A DNA stretch of 64,000 nucleotides from CAVQCT01 sp964520865 (GCA_964520865.1 CAZFOY010000008.1:1-64000); one strand, 5' to 3'; positions 7,709 to 17,090 are shown, counted from the first letter of the stretch. Notes: a model not told the origin generated them from the letters alone. Program-made: numbers and translations.

Positions 7709-8653
7709 CTAAACCGTCACACCCTTATACGCCGGGACGTGCGTCAACCAGCCATGCTTGTCTTCGATAGATCCATCGAGAATCCCGAAGAAGTGCTTTT
7801 GCAGTTTCTCCGTGATCGGACCACGCACCCCTTCCCCAATCTGAATATTGTCGATTAATGAGATCGGTGTGATTTCGGCAGCTGATCCGGTAAAGAAGAC
7901 TTCATCGGCAAGATAGAGCGCTTCACGCGGGATGTTCTGCTCGATAACTTTGATACCGAGTTCGCCGGCGATCCGAATGACGGAGCTTCGGGTAATACCG
8001 GGCAGAATCGACGCCGAAAAGGTCGGCGTAATGAGCGCACCTTTGCGAACCATGAAGATGTTCTCGCCGGAACCTTCGGACACATGTCCCATGACATCGA
8101 GGGCGATCCCCTCGACATATCCGTGGGACAACGCTTCAAGCTTGATCAATTGGCTGTTCATATAGTTCGCGCCCGCCTTGGCCATCGCCGGCATCGTATT
8201 CGGAGCGATTCGATTCCACGAGGAAAAACAGACCGACACTCCTTTTTCCAGAGCCTCTTCGCCGAGGTACTTCCCCCAGGGCCAGACCGCAATGGCGACA
8301 TCGACCGGGCATTGCGACGGATCCACGCCGAGAGTGCCGTATCCGCGATAGGCGATCGGGCGAACGTAACAGGTTTCGAGATTATTCACGCCGACCAGGT
8401 CGAGAATCGCCTGATTGATCTGTTCTTTAGAAAACGGCAGCTTCATCCGGTAGATTTTGGCAGAATTGAACAGGCGGTCGGTATGGTCGCGGAGCCGGAA
8501 ACAGGCCGGACCATCTTTGGTCTTATATACCCTCATTCCTTCGAAAACCGACGAACCGTAATGAATCACATGCGAAAGGACATGGATCTTGGCGTCAGCC
8601 CATTTCACCAATTCGCCGTTCATCCAGATATATTCTACCGGAGTCATTGCCAT
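7709..8653 (-). CDS. ilvE: Branched-chain amino acid aminotransferase
   Basis: 314-residue fold-type IV PLP enzyme making or degrading Leu, Ile and Val. Start set at the ATG at 8653 because GGAGG lies five bases before it; a longer frame begins at 8665. Motifs: YIWMNGELVKWADAKIHVLS, HYGSSVFEGMRVY, the PLP-lysine region NYMNSQLIKLEA and EGSGENIFMVRKG, and FFTGSAAEITPI. Placed beside genes for leucine-type acyl-CoA breakdown, so a catabolic as well as biosynthetic role is possible. Confidence 0.96.
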   Translation of the reverse strand: MAMTPVEYIWMNGELVKWADAKIHVLSHVIHYGSSVFEGMRVYKTKDGPACFRLRDHTDRLFNSAKIYRMKLPFSKEQINQAILDLVGVNNLETCYVRPIAYRGYGTLGVDPSQCPVDVAIAVWPWGKYLGEEALEKGVSVCFSSWNRIAPNTMPAMAKAGANYMNSQLIKLEALSHGYVEGIALDVMGHVSEGSGENIFMVRKGALITPTFSASILPGITRSSVIRIAGELGIKVIEQNIPREALYLADEVFFTGSAAEITPISLIDNIQIGEGVRGPITEKLQKHFFGILDGSIEDKHGWLTHVPAYKGVTV

Positions 8654-8837
8654 ATCTGCCTCCATCTAAGCTTAAAAGTCATTTACACTTATACCTGTTT
8701 CGAAAATAACAGACGAGCCCGGCAAATTCAATCAAAATCGTCGAAGAGATACACTTTTTCGCCCGGAGAGGGACCGCATCGCCACTCTTTATATGAAGAG
8801 TAACTATCTATGTTCCAGTAATTTACTGGGCGGTGGA

Positions 8838-9422
8838 CTATGCCTGTGGTGGCCGCGAGCGACCCACGAACCGCCAGATCGAAGGAAGTACGATCGATGC
8901 GATCACGATTTTGACGACAGCACCCGGAACGAACGGAACGAGCCCCATTTCGAGCAGAGTCGACGGTGTGGTAAAGCGTGAAAGCCAGAGCAGACCGACG
9001 GAGAATATGATCAGCGTGCCGACCAGCATCGCAACGGCCGATTTCGCATAACCGCGATCCCAGCCTTTGTCAGCGAGGTATCCGACGGCATATGCCGCGA
9101 CCGGAAATCCGATCAGATAACCGCCGGTTGGGCCGAGGAATTTGCCGAATCCGGCAGAACCGCCCGCGAATACCGGCATGCCAAGCGCCCCTTCGACGAG
9201 ATACGCGATCACGACCGCCGTGCCGCGCACGCGGCCGAGAGCCATGGCGATCAGCAGAACACCGAATGTCTGTCCGGTGATCGGAACGGGAGAAAACGGC
9301 AAATTGATCGACAGATAAGCGGAGGCGGCCAAAAGGATATTGAAAGTCAGGAGCAGCGGAAGCTCCATCCAGAGTGTTGTCGGTTTGTAGACTTGGTAGA
9401 TTGCGGCGGTCTGTGATTTCAT
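8838..9422 (-). CDS. bioY: Biotin transporter BioY
   Basis: 194-residue membrane protein, substrate-binding component for biotin of ECF-type or stand-alone uptake. About six hydrophobic segments are visible. Family signatures are FSPVPITGQTFGVLLIAMALG and the glycine-rich FAGGSAGFGKFLGPTGGYL. No EcfA/EcfT genes lie nearby, so it works alone or with shared modules elsewhere. Biotin uptake fits the biotin-dependent carboxylase genes at 15-19.5 kb. Confidence 0.95.
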   Translation of the reverse strand: MKSQTAAIYQVYKPTTLWMELPLLLTFNILLAASAYLSINLPFSPVPITGQTFGVLLIAMALGRVRGTAVVIAYLVEGALGMPVFAGGSAGFGKFLGPTGGYLIGFPVAAYAVGYLADKGWDRGYAKSAVAMLVGTLIIFSVGLLWLSRFTTPSTLLEMGLVPFVPGAVVKIVIASIVLPSIWRFVGRSRPPQA

Positions 9423-9793
9423 ATTAGTCTCCTCATATACTCCTGATACGGCATCGGGAGGAATTTACTTTGAGAAGAATGCGAGGGCAAATGGTTTTGG
9501 GGGCCGGGTGGCCCGTCTGCTTGCGGCGGGTTTCTTTGACGAATTGAATGTCGGGTTTCTCCATCGCAGACCCCATGAATGGGGCCTGCTCGGTCGGAAC
9601 GCCGACCTACATCAAGATGACATGCGTGGCGGCATGCACGATACACCCGGCCATAAGAATGGTCGGCCCACGAAAGATCGGATTATGTCGAGACGAACCT
9701 ACAGCAGAGCTGCCGGGCACCGAGGGTACATTTTGATGAAAGTGGTGCATCGGAATGGCGGGCTCGAAGACGAGGCCGCCCTACACAAGAATT
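9423..9793. other. 371-bp repeat-rich gap
   Basis: Upstream of bioY and downstream of the acyl-CoA dehydrogenase. It contains an aatgtcgggtttct segment (9547) of the type repeated at 29600-29710, the stem GGTCGG/CCGACC at 9590-9605, a segment acacccggccataagaa at about 9643 that recurs at about 26619, and the hairpin at 9757-9780. No gene. Confidence 0.75.
9757..9780. repeat. CTCGAAGACGA hairpin repeat, copy 3
   Basis: Stem GGCGG/CCGCC around the constant CTCGAAGACGAG core, followed by CTACACAAG. It sits just after the stop of the first acyl-CoA dehydrogenase, so it may also end that transcript. Confidence 0.75.
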
Positions 9794-10939
9794 CTATTCG
9801 ATTTCTTTGAGCATCTCGCGGGCGATCACGAGGCGCTGGATCTCCGAAGTTCCTTCGCCGATCTCGCACAGCTTGACATCGCGCCAGATCCGTTCGGCCG
9901 GGTAAGGTCCCGTGTAATAGCCGATCCCACCCAGGATATCCATCGCCCGCTCGGCCGCCCGTCGACCGACTTCGGATGCGTACAGCTTGCACATCGCCGA
10001 GAACTTGGTGAACTTCTCCCCCGCATCCTTCCGCTGGGCACAATCATAAATCAACAACCGGGCGGCTTGAAGCTCCATGTCGGAGTCGGCGAGTTTATGT
10101 TGTATTGCCTGGTTGTATGCGATCGGCTTGCCAAACTGCTTGCGATCCGCGGCATACTTCAGAGCACAGTCGAGAGCACCCTGTCCGAGTCCGAGCGCCA
10201 TGGCGCCTATTGAGATGCGGCCGCCGTCGAGCGTGATCAACATCTGCTTGAACCCATCGCCGATCTTCCCGAGCAGATTCTCATCGGGAACTTTCATGTC
10301 ATCGAAATGCAGGAATGCGGTGTCGGACCCACGAAGGCCGAGCTTGTTTTCTTTCTTCCCTACGGCATAGCCGGGGAAATCTTTTTCCATAATAAAGGTC
10401 GTGATCGCTTTATCTTCGGGATCGTCAGATGTGCGCGCCGTTCCGATAGTAGCGAACGCTTTCGTAGCCGACGTAATCCAGCACTTACTGCCGTTGACGA
10501 TCCAGCCGTCGTCGACCTTCCGCGCCATCGTCTTGGTTCCCCCGGCATCGGAACCGGCATCCGGTTCGCTCAAACCGAATGCGAGCAGTTCGCCTTTGGC
10601 GGCTCTCGGAAGATACTTCTTCCTCTGCTCCTCGGTCCCGAACTTGTAGATGGGAAACGTCCCGAGAGAATTGTGCGCGGCGATCATAATTCCGGTTGAG
10701 CCGCAGACGCGCGAAAGTTCTTCGACCGCTATGGCGTAAGAAATCGTATCGATCGGTCGGCCGCCGTACTTCTCCGGAAAGAGCGCGTTGAACATCCCCA
10801 TCTCGGTCAGGGGCTGCATATGTTCAGTCGGGAATCGTTGTTCTATATCCAGTGTCTCCGCGAGCGGCGCGATCTTTTCCAGACAGAATGCACGCATCTT
10901 CTCGCGGAATTCGTGATGTTTCTTTTCCAGCAAAGCCAA
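9794..10939 (-). CDS. Acyl-CoA dehydrogenase (short/branched-chain type)
   Basis: 381-residue FAD enzyme that introduces the alpha-beta double bond in acyl-CoA. Shows LSEPDAGSDAGG and WIVNGSKCWIT (flavin and substrate sites), FGKPIAYNQAIQHKLA, and the C-terminal CEIGEGTSEIQRLVIAR, in which IGEGTSE carries the usual FAD/active-site loop. Four bases after the stop of a second paralogue. The pair, HBD and thiolase form one unit. Chain-length or branch specificity cannot be read from sequence alone. Confidence 0.93.
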   Translation of the reverse strand: MALLEKKHHEFREKMRAFCLEKIAPLAETLDIEQRFPTEHMQPLTEMGMFNALFPEKYGGRPIDTISYAIAVEELSRVCGSTGIMIAAHNSLGTFPIYKFGTEEQRKKYLPRAAKGELLAFGLSEPDAGSDAGGTKTMARKVDDGWIVNGSKCWITSATKAFATIGTARTSDDPEDKAITTFIMEKDFPGYAVGKKENKLGLRGSDTAFLHFDDMKVPDENLLGKIGDGFKQMLITLDGGRISIGAMALGLGQGALDCALKYAADRKQFGKPIAYNQAIQHKLADSDMELQAARLLIYDCAQRKDAGEKFTKFSAMCKLYASEVGRRAAERAMDILGGIGYYTGPYPAERIWRDVKLCEIGEGTSEIQRLVIAREMLKEIE

Positions 10940-10943
10940 TGTG

Positions 10944-12089
10944 CTACTCCTTCAGCAGATCTTTTGAGATAACCATCTTCTGGGCTTCGGTTGTTCCTTC
11001 GTACAGCTCGGTCACGCGGGCATCGCGGAAATACCGTTCGACCGGATACTCTTTGATGTATCCGTAGCCGCCGTGAATCTGCACCGCCTCATTACATACG
11101 TAATTAGCGGTCTGAGTGCAAAAGAACTTGGCCATAGAGGCCTCGCGATGACACGCCTTGCCTTCGTCTTTAAGACGCGCGGCCCGATATCCGAGCAGCC
11201 GTCCGGCATCTATCCGCGTCGCCATCTCGGCGAGCTTGAACTGAATTGCCTGGAAGTTAGCGATCGGCTGATTGAACTGCTTGCGCTCTTTGGCATACTT
11301 GAGCGCTTCGTTGAACGACGCCTGGGCGATGCCGAGCGCCTGGAAGGACACGCCGATGCGTCCGGAATTAAGAATAGTCACCGCCATGCGGAATCCGTCG
11401 CCGGGCTGTCCAAGAAGATTCTCTTTCGGGACCTTCACATCCGAGAAGCTGATCTCACGGGTGTCCGAAGCTTTGATGCCGCATTTCTTCTCCGGCGCGC
11501 CGAGGGTGATTCCGTCGGTGTCCTTATCGACGACGAAACAGCTGATACCGCGATGACCTTCGTTAGGACGAGTCTTGGCAAACACGATCAGCACGCTCGC
11601 GTACATTGCGTTCGTCACGAACGATTTCGTACCGTTGATAACCCAGTGATCGTCGTTCTCGACCGCCGACGTGCTCAGTGAAGCGACATCGGTCCCGGCG
11701 TTCGGCTCGGTGATACAATAGGCACCAATCTTTTCGCCGGCCGCCATTGCGGGAAGGTACTTGCCCTTGAGATCGTCGCTGCCGAACAGCTTGATGATCT
11801 CGCACGTGAGAGAATTGTGAACGGACAGCATAATGCCAAACCCGGCGCACCCACCGCACAATTCTTCGAGTACGCCCATGAACGATGTTGTCGGAAGACC
11901 GAGCCCGCCGTATTCCTCAGGGACGGTGAAGCCGAAATAACCGAGCTCCGCCGTTTCATCGATCAGTTCCTTCGGAGTGGTTCCCTCTTCGTCCAGTTCG
12001 AGCGCCCGAGGGTAGAGCCGCTTTTCCGCGAACTCCCGGGCCATCTGCTTGAGTTCAAGATCATCTTCGGACAGCATAAAATCCATCAA
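10944..12089 (-). CDS. Acyl-CoA dehydrogenase (butyryl-CoA type)
   Basis: 381 residues, paralogous to the gene after it but clearly diverged. Motifs: VPEEYGGLGLP, ITEPNAGTDVASL, WVINGTKSFVTNA, FNQPIANFQAIQFKLAEM, and TELYEGTTEAQ with the catalytic glutamate of butyryl-CoA-type enzymes. Having two dehydrogenases in one operon suggests division of labour between straight short-chain and branched substrates. Gap to HBD is 9 bp. Confidence 0.93.
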   Translation of the reverse strand: MMDFMLSEDDLELKQMAREFAEKRLYPRALELDEEGTTPKELIDETAELGYFGFTVPEEYGGLGLPTTSFMGVLEELCGGCAGFGIMLSVHNSLTCEIIKLFGSDDLKGKYLPAMAAGEKIGAYCITEPNAGTDVASLSTSAVENDDHWVINGTKSFVTNAMYASVLIVFAKTRPNEGHRGISCFVVDKDTDGITLGAPEKKCGIKASDTREISFSDVKVPKENLLGQPGDGFRMAVTILNSGRIGVSFQALGIAQASFNEALKYAKERKQFNQPIANFQAIQFKLAEMATRIDAGRLLGYRAARLKDEGKACHREASMAKFFCTQTANYVCNEAVQIHGGYGYIKEYPVERYFRDARVTELYEGTTEAQKMVISKDLLKE

Positions 12090-12098
12090 GACACTCCT

Positions 12099-12962
12099 TT
12101 AGGAATTGTATACATAGAAACCGCGACCGGACTTGCGCCCGAGATAGCCGGCCTGGACCATTTTCTTAAGCAACGGGCAGGGGCGGTATTTGGGATCCCC
12201 CAGACCGTCGTGAATAACTTGCATAATTGCCAGGCAGACATCAAGCCCTATAAAGTCGGCCAGAGTAAGCGGACCCATCGGATGCGCCATACCCAGCTTC
12301 ATGACATCATCGATCGCTTCGGCCGTCCCCACCCCTTCCTGCAGGGCGAACACCGCTTCGTTGATCATCGGCATGAGCAGGCGATTCGAAATAAACCCCG
12401 GAGCATCGTTAACTTCGACCGGGATCTTCCCCAGCTTCTCGGAAAGCTCCTTGATCAGAGCGAATGTTGCATCCGATGTCGCCATGCCGCGAATCAGTTC
12501 GATGAGCTTCATGATCGGAACCGGATTCATGAAATGCATGCCTATGAATCGATCCGGGCGCTTGGTCGCCGAAGCCACGCCAGTGATCGGCAGCGATGAG
12601 GTATTCGAAGCGAAAACCGTTTCTGCCGAACACATGTCATCGAGACGATTGAAAATGTCTCTTTTGACGCTCAGGTTTTCGACCACGGCTTCGACCACCA
12701 GTTGCGAGTTTTTAGCGACAATCAGATCGGTTGTCGGGTTTATGCGGCCGAGAATCTGATCCTTCTGCTCTTTGGACATCTCCCCTTTTTTGACGATACG
12801 GTCAAGGCTCTTGCCGATACCGGTCATTGACCGCTCGAGCAGCTCCCTTTTGACGTCCACCATATGCATCTTGTAGCCGTAGGTCGAGAACACCTGGGCG
12901 ATACCACTGCCCATGGTGCCGCAGCCGACCACGGTGACTTCTTTGATATCGTTGACTGTCAT
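12099..12962 (-). CDS. hbd: 3-hydroxybutyryl-CoA dehydrogenase
   Basis: 287-residue NAD(P)-dependent enzyme oxidising (S)-3-hydroxyacyl-CoA. N-terminal Rossmann motif VVGCGTMGSGIAQVFSTYGY, then SNTSSLPIT and the catalytic region GMHFMNPVPIMKLIELI, then VEVNDAPGFISNRLL and HPMGPLTLADFIGLDVCL. Length is that of the monofunctional bacterial enzyme. Sits between thiolase and dehydrogenases, completing a beta-oxidation module apart from the hydratase, which is at 17.1-17.9 kb. Confidence 0.96.
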   Translation of the reverse strand: MTVNDIKEVTVVGCGTMGSGIAQVFSTYGYKMHMVDVKRELLERSMTGIGKSLDRIVKKGEMSKEQKDQILGRINPTTDLIVAKNSQLVVEAVVENLSVKRDIFNRLDDMCSAETVFASNTSSLPITGVASATKRPDRFIGMHFMNPVPIMKLIELIRGMATSDATFALIKELSEKLGKIPVEVNDAPGFISNRLLMPMINEAVFALQEGVGTAEAIDDVMKLGMAHPMGPLTLADFIGLDVCLAIMQVIHDGLGDPKYRPCPLLKKMVQAGYLGRKSGRGFYVYNS

Positions 12963-12986
12963 GAATGATCTCCCGGACTGATCCTG

Positions 12987-14177
12987 TTACACGATTTCAA
13001 TCGCCATCGCGACGGCGTTGCCGCCGCCAAGACAGAGGGTCGCCAGACCGTTCTTTTTGCCACGGTCCTTCAAGGCATAAATGAGAGTCGTGAGGATACG
13101 CGTTCCCGAAGCGCCGATCGGGTGTCCGAGGGCGACCGCGCCGCCGTGCACATTGACACGGTCCCAGTCCCACTTGAGACCCTGACCATCCGCCAACGCT
13201 TGCGCTGCGAACGCTTCGTTCGCTTCGATGAGATCCCAGTGACTGATATCGACATTCATCTTCTTCATCAGTTTCTCAACCGCGTAAATGGGCGAGAAAA
13301 AGAGATCTTCCGGAGGCGTGCCGGCGACCGCGTAGTCGATCACCTTCGCCAGCGGCTTCAAACCTTTCTTGTTCATATATTCGCCGGAGACAACAACTGT
13401 CGCCGAACTACCGTCGTTGAGACCGGGTGCGTTACCGGCCGTGACAGTACCATCTTTTTCGAAAGCCGGTTTCAGTTTTGCCAGAGCTTCCATCGAGATG
13501 CTGGCCCGCGGACCTTCGTCCTTATTGAAAATTACCGGGTCCCCTTTTCTCTGGGGGATTTCGACCGGGAAGATCTCGTTGTCAAACTTACCCGCAGCCT
13601 GGGCGGCAAGAGCCTTCTTGTGGGAGTTAAGCGCAAACTCATCCTGCATTTCGCGGGTGATGTTGGCTTTCTTCCGGGTGAGTTCAGCGGCACTGCCCAT
13701 GTGGAAGTTGTTGAAACTGTCCCAGAGGCCATCTGTGATCATGATATCCCACATCTTCTGATGGCCGAATTTGACGCCGGTCTTTGCCCCGAACAGCACC
13801 AGCGGTGTATTAGACATCGATTCCATACCGCCGGCGACGACTACGTCCTGGTCCCCGGCCCTGATCGACTGGGCGGCCAGCATAACCGCTTTGAGCCCGG
13901 AACCGCAGACTTTGTTGATCGTCAAAGCAGCAGCTTCCGGCGGGATTCCGCCATGGATGGCGGCCTGACGAGCCGGGGCCTGTCCGGCTCCCCCCTGGAC
14001 GACCTGGCCCATAATGACCTCTTCCACATCCTTGACGTCGATTCCGGACCGCTTGACTGCTTCCTTGATTGCGAGGGCGCCCAATTTTGGGGCGGTCAGG
14101 GTACCTAAGCCGCCGTGCAGCAGACCGATAGCGCTGCGGCAGGCAGAGACGATATATGCATCTTTTCTTTCAGCCAT
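12987..14177 (-). CDS. Acetyl-CoA acetyltransferase (thiolase II type)
   Basis: 396-residue thiolase cleaving or forming acetoacetyl-CoA. The ATG at 14177 is chosen because GGAGG lies nine bases before it and the protein then begins MAERKDAYIVSACRS; an extra 23 residues upstream have no support. Active-site residues: Cys in NKVCGSGLKAV, NEAFAAQAL, His in GHPIGASG and the C-terminal Cys in LCLGGGNAVA. First gene of the beta-oxidation unit, with its own promoter and an adjacent palindrome. Confidence 0.95.
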   Translation of the reverse strand: MAERKDAYIVSACRSAIGLLHGGLGTLTAPKLGALAIKEAVKRSGIDVKDVEEVIMGQVVQGGAGQAPARQAAIHGGIPPEAAALTINKVCGSGLKAVMLAAQSIRAGDQDVVVAGGMESMSNTPLVLFGAKTGVKFGHQKMWDIMITDGLWDSFNNFHMGSAAELTRKKANITREMQDEFALNSHKKALAAQAAGKFDNEIFPVEIPQRKGDPVIFNKDEGPRASISMEALAKLKPAFEKDGTVTAGNAPGLNDGSSATVVVSGEYMNKKGLKPLAKVIDYAVAGTPPEDLFFSPIYAVEKLMKKMNVDISHWDLIEANEAFAAQALADGQGLKWDWDRVNVHGGAVALGHPIGASGTRILTTLIYALKDRGKKNGLATLCLGGGNAVAMAIEIV

Positions 14178-14222
14178 GAATATATACCTCCAAAATGATT
14201 CAATTAGGCGTAATAGTCCTGT

Positions 14223-14251
14223 TATATAACCAATGATCCGGGCCAACGCAA
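14223..14251 (-). promoter_or_regulatory. Probable sigma-70 promoter of the thiolase operon
   Basis: On the minus strand, TTGCGT (14246-14251), exactly 17 bp, then TATATA (14223-14228), 46 bp before the ATG. The -10 lies in the palindrome GTTATATAAC. Fit to consensus is moderate. Confidence 0.55.
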
Positions 14252-14265
14252 GTGAATCTATTCAC
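14252..14265. promoter_or_regulatory. Palindromic operator candidate GTGAAT-CT-ATTCAC
   Basis: Perfect 6-bp arms with a 2-bp centre, immediately upstream of the -35 element of the thiolase operon. The shape resembles sites of TetR/FadR-type fatty-acid regulators. The regulator itself is not in the window. Confidence 0.5.
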
Positions 14266-14407
14266 AAATCTTGACACCTTACCGGTTTAGGACGATTCGG
14301 CGAACCGCTCCGGAAGGCTGCCTTTCTCAAATCACCACTAAATTGTGAGGACGAAACTGACGATTAAATGGAGTAAGGCTTGGCCTTCAATCAAAGGAGC
14401 TACAGAG

Positions 14408-14968
14408 ATGAAGAAAATCCTGTTACTGACAGCGGTTGTCGTTCTTATCGGTGCCAGCGTATTCGCGCAGGTCCCGTCGAAACCGTTCAGTCTCTATGTT
14501 GGCGGAGGAATGAACCTCCCCACCTCGCCGGACAATACCTTCAAGTCCGCGTACAAAACCGGTTACCACGGTATGGTGGGAATCGGACTCGGCAGCATGC
14601 CGATGATGCAGTTCGTCGGAAAAGCCGAACTTTACTCGTTCCCGTCCGACGTATCCGGACTGGGTGATTTCAGCTCTCTGATGTTCGGTGCCGACGTAAG
14701 ATTCTCGATGGGTGTGCCGGCCGCTCCGGCCAGACCGTTTGTCTTCGGTGGCGGCGGACTCGCCCATGTTAAGATCGGCGAATCGAACGCCGGCGGCTTC
14801 ACCATCCCCTCAGCTTCCGACAACAACTTCTACTACAACGTCGGTGCCGGTCTGGAATTCAATGCCAGCCCGAGCATGAAGCTGTTCGTCCAGACCAAGT
14901 ATGTGGGCGTTCATTCGGGTGGCGACAATCTGTCGTTTATTCCGATCACGGTCGGACTGAAGTTCTAA
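14408..14968 (+). CDS. Small outer-membrane beta-barrel protein
   Basis: 186 residues starting at ATG 14408 after AAAGGAG. Signal peptide MKKILLLTAVVVLIGASVFAQ. The mature part has OmpA/OmpW-like strand pattern (FSLYVGGGMNLPTSP, PFVFGGGGLAHVKIGE, FYYNVGAGLEFNAS) and ends SFIPITVGLKF with a terminal aromatic residue, the usual BAM-recognised end. It is divergent from the thiolase operon and shares its intergenic control region. No specific function recognised. Confidence 0.78.
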   Translation: MKKILLLTAVVVLIGASVFAQVPSKPFSLYVGGGMNLPTSPDNTFKSAYKTGYHGMVGIGLGSMPMMQFVGKAELYSFPSDVSGLGDFSSLMFGADVRFSMGVPAAPARPFVFGGGGLAHVKIGESNAGGFTIPSASDNNFYYNVGAGLEFNASPSMKLFVQTKYVGVHSGGDNLSFIPITVGLKF

Positions 14969-14988
14969 ATTTCGTTCTATGCGACACG

Positions 14989-15015
14989 AAAAAACCGGAG
15001 CCTGGCTCCGGTTTT
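14989..15015. terminator. Bidirectional terminator
   Basis: Stem AACCGGAGCC/GGCTCCGGTT with A's before and T's after, so it can end transcripts from both the barrel gene (plus) and the biotin-carrier operon (minus). Confidence 0.88.
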
Positions 15016-15048
15016 CTTGTGATCTCAGTTCGTCTGAGGAATCTTAGA

Positions 15049-15546
15049 TTATTCGATTTCCAGTTCGATTATCGGGCTGTCGGTGTCGACCTGATCTCCC
15101 GCGGCGAAATTAACCACTTTGACTTTCCCCTTCGCCTGGGACACGACTTGATTCTCCATCTTCATCGCTTCGACAATCACCATCGCCTGCTTTTCTTCGA
15201 CCTCGTCGCCGACCGCCACCATGATCTTGACGATCTTCCCCGGCATCGGTGCGAATATCTTGTCCTTCTCTCCCCCATGGGCGCCCGCCGCGCCACCGGA
15301 GAAACCGTCTTCTGAAGGTTCTTTCAGCTCGAACAGGGCTGAATCGATATCGACGAAAACCGAGCCTTTGTGCTTCACCGCAGCAGCATAATGAGTCCCG
15401 CCTTTGGTGGAGATCTTGAAGAGATTCTCTCCCGCGGGCTCAAGCGAGAATTCCTGACCGTCACAGGAGAACACTAACCGCTCACCCTTCTTCTCCAGCT
15501 CGACCGCCTTCAGCTCGCCATTCAACGTAAACTCGAAACTATTCAT
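15049..15546 (-). CDS. Biotin carboxyl carrier protein of acyl-CoA carboxylase
   Basis: 165 residues from ATG 15546, nine bases after GGAG; a start three codons earlier is less well placed. The N-terminal 90 residues resemble the BT (carboxylase-bridging) domain of acyl-CoA carboxylases. The C-terminal ~70 are a biotinyl domain with the lysine motif EAMKMENQV. In most methylcrotonyl- or propionyl-CoA carboxylases this part is fused to the biotin carboxylase; here it is a separate gene overlapping the end of that subunit by 8 bp. Confidence 0.93.
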   Translation of the reverse strand: MNSFEFTLNGELKAVELEKKGERLVFSCDGQEFSLEPAGENLFKISTKGGTHYAAAVKHKGSVFVDIDSALFELKEPSEDGFSGGAAGAHGGEKDKIFAPMPGKIVKIMVAVGDEVEEKQAMVIVEAMKMENQVVSQAKGKVKVVNFAAGDQVDTDSPIIELEIE

Positions 15547-17074
15547 GAATGGCATCTCCTATTTGCATGCTTCCCAGTGTTTGCCAGGGGGTGGGGCGGG
15601 AAACCCGGCCTCCTGCACCGGCGGCTTGAGATGTTCCCGAGCCTGACTGCGAAGCAGCGGCCGCGGCGGCCAGGGCCATACCCTGGAACTCCGTGTGCGT
15701 AACATCGCGTCCACCCATATGACGTTCAATAAAATTAGTGTAGGTCCGGCCGGCCGCGAATTCCGGGTGATCCAGGACATCGATCATAAATCGCTTCGAC
15801 GTCTTAACGCCGAGTATTTTGTATTGATTCAAGGCATCAATCATCTTGCGGATAGCCAGATTGCGGTCCGGCGCGTGGACGATGAGCTTCGCCATGATCG
15901 GATCGTAGTTGATCGTCACTTCTCCCCCACGCCTGATACCGGAGTCGATCCTGATGCCGGGTCCCGAAGGCTCTGAATAGTGAACCACCGTCCCGGTTGA
16001 GGGCATGAAGTTGTTTTCACCGTCTTCAGCATAGATCCTGCACTCGATGGCGTGTCCGCGCTGACTCAGGCGACGAAACTGGTCACTCAGCGGCAGGTCT
16101 GCGGCAATGCGGATTTGCTCGACCACCAGGTCGGTGCCGGTTACCATTTCGGTGATCGGATGCTCAACCTGGATCCTGGTGTTCATCTCGAGAAAGTAGT
16201 AGTGTTTCGATTCGTCGAGGAGGAATTCAACCGTACCGGCGTTGGTGTACCCGGCGGTTTGTGCGACCTTCACCGCATCGGCGCCCATCTTTTGCCGCAG
16301 GGAATCGTCGAGGGCCACCGAGGGAGTCTCTTCAATAATCTTCTGGTGGCGTCGTTGTATCGAGCATTCCCGTTCGAACACATGGACAGTAGTACCGTGG
16401 TGATCGGCGAGGACCTGAAATTCGATATGGCGAGGATTGACGATGTATTTCTCCAGATAGACGGTATCGTCATCGAACGCGTTCTTGGCCTCGCGCCGGG
16501 CTGCGTCGATTGCCTCGACCAGTTGGTTGTCGTCGTGGACAACCCGCATCCCTTTACCGCCCCCGCCTGCGGCCGCTTTTATCATAACCGGATAACCAAC
16601 CTTGGCTGCCATCTCCTGATACAATTTGACGTCGGTCTCAGCCCCCTTCATCCCGGGGATAAGCGGTACGCCCGCATCGGCCATCTTCACGCGGGATTCC
16701 ACTTTGTTGCCGAGCAGTCGAATCGCATTCGGTGTCGGTCCGATGAACGTAATGCCCGCGGCGCCGCATGCTTCCGCAAAGCGCGGATTCTCGGCAAGAA
16801 ATCCGTAGCCCGGGTGAATAGCATCGGCGCCCACTTCTTTGGCCGCCGCTACGATTCGGTCAATCGCCAGGTAGGATTCTCTCGGTGCGGACGGACCGAT
16901 ATGAACCGATTCATCGGCCAGCAGGCGGTGCTTGCTCCCGGCGTCGGCGTCGGAATAGACTGCTACTGACGGAATGCCGAGCGTCTTGCATGCGTTGATC
17001 ACTCTTACCGCAATTTCCGAACGGTTGGCGATCAGTATCTTGTCGAATAGTTGTTTCTTTTCAGTGTTCATCAT
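15539..17074 (-). CDS. Acyl-CoA carboxylase, biotin carboxylase subunit
   Basis: 511-residue ATP-grasp enzyme that carboxylates biotin. Motifs: KILIANRSEIAVRVINACK, the glycine-rich ATP loop KAAAGGGGKGMR, FQVLADHHGTTVHVFERECS, EMNTRIQVEHPITEMVTG and the Arg-containing GHAIECRIYAED. It stops after the BC domain with a low-complexity Ala/Ser/Gly tail and has no biotinyl domain, which is supplied by the next gene. Operon context with a methylcrotonyl-type carboxyltransferase suggests 3-methylcrotonyl-CoA as substrate. Confidence 0.94.
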   Translation of the reverse strand: MMNTEKKQLFDKILIANRSEIAVRVINACKTLGIPSVAVYSDADAGSKHRLLADESVHIGPSAPRESYLAIDRIVAAAKEVGADAIHPGYGFLAENPRFAEACGAAGITFIGPTPNAIRLLGNKVESRVKMADAGVPLIPGMKGAETDVKLYQEMAAKVGYPVMIKAAAGGGGKGMRVVHDDNQLVEAIDAARREAKNAFDDDTVYLEKYIVNPRHIEFQVLADHHGTTVHVFERECSIQRRHQKIIEETPSVALDDSLRQKMGADAVKVAQTAGYTNAGTVEFLLDESKHYYFLEMNTRIQVEHPITEMVTGTDLVVEQIRIAADLPLSDQFRRLSQRGHAIECRIYAEDGENNFMPSTGTVVHYSEPSGPGIRIDSGIRRGGEVTINYDPIMAKLIVHAPDRNLAIRKMIDALNQYKILGVKTSKRFMIDVLDHPEFAAGRTYTNFIERHMGGRDVTHTEFQGMALAAAAAASQSGSGTSQAAGAGGRVSRPTPWQTLGSMQIGDAIHE

Positions 17075-17090
17075 CGTTGTTCCACGGGCT

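Noticed and set aside
7544..7858. 104-codon plus-strand frame over the ilvE terminator
   Set aside because: Runs through repeats and antisense to ilvE; no ribosome site and no recognisable protein.
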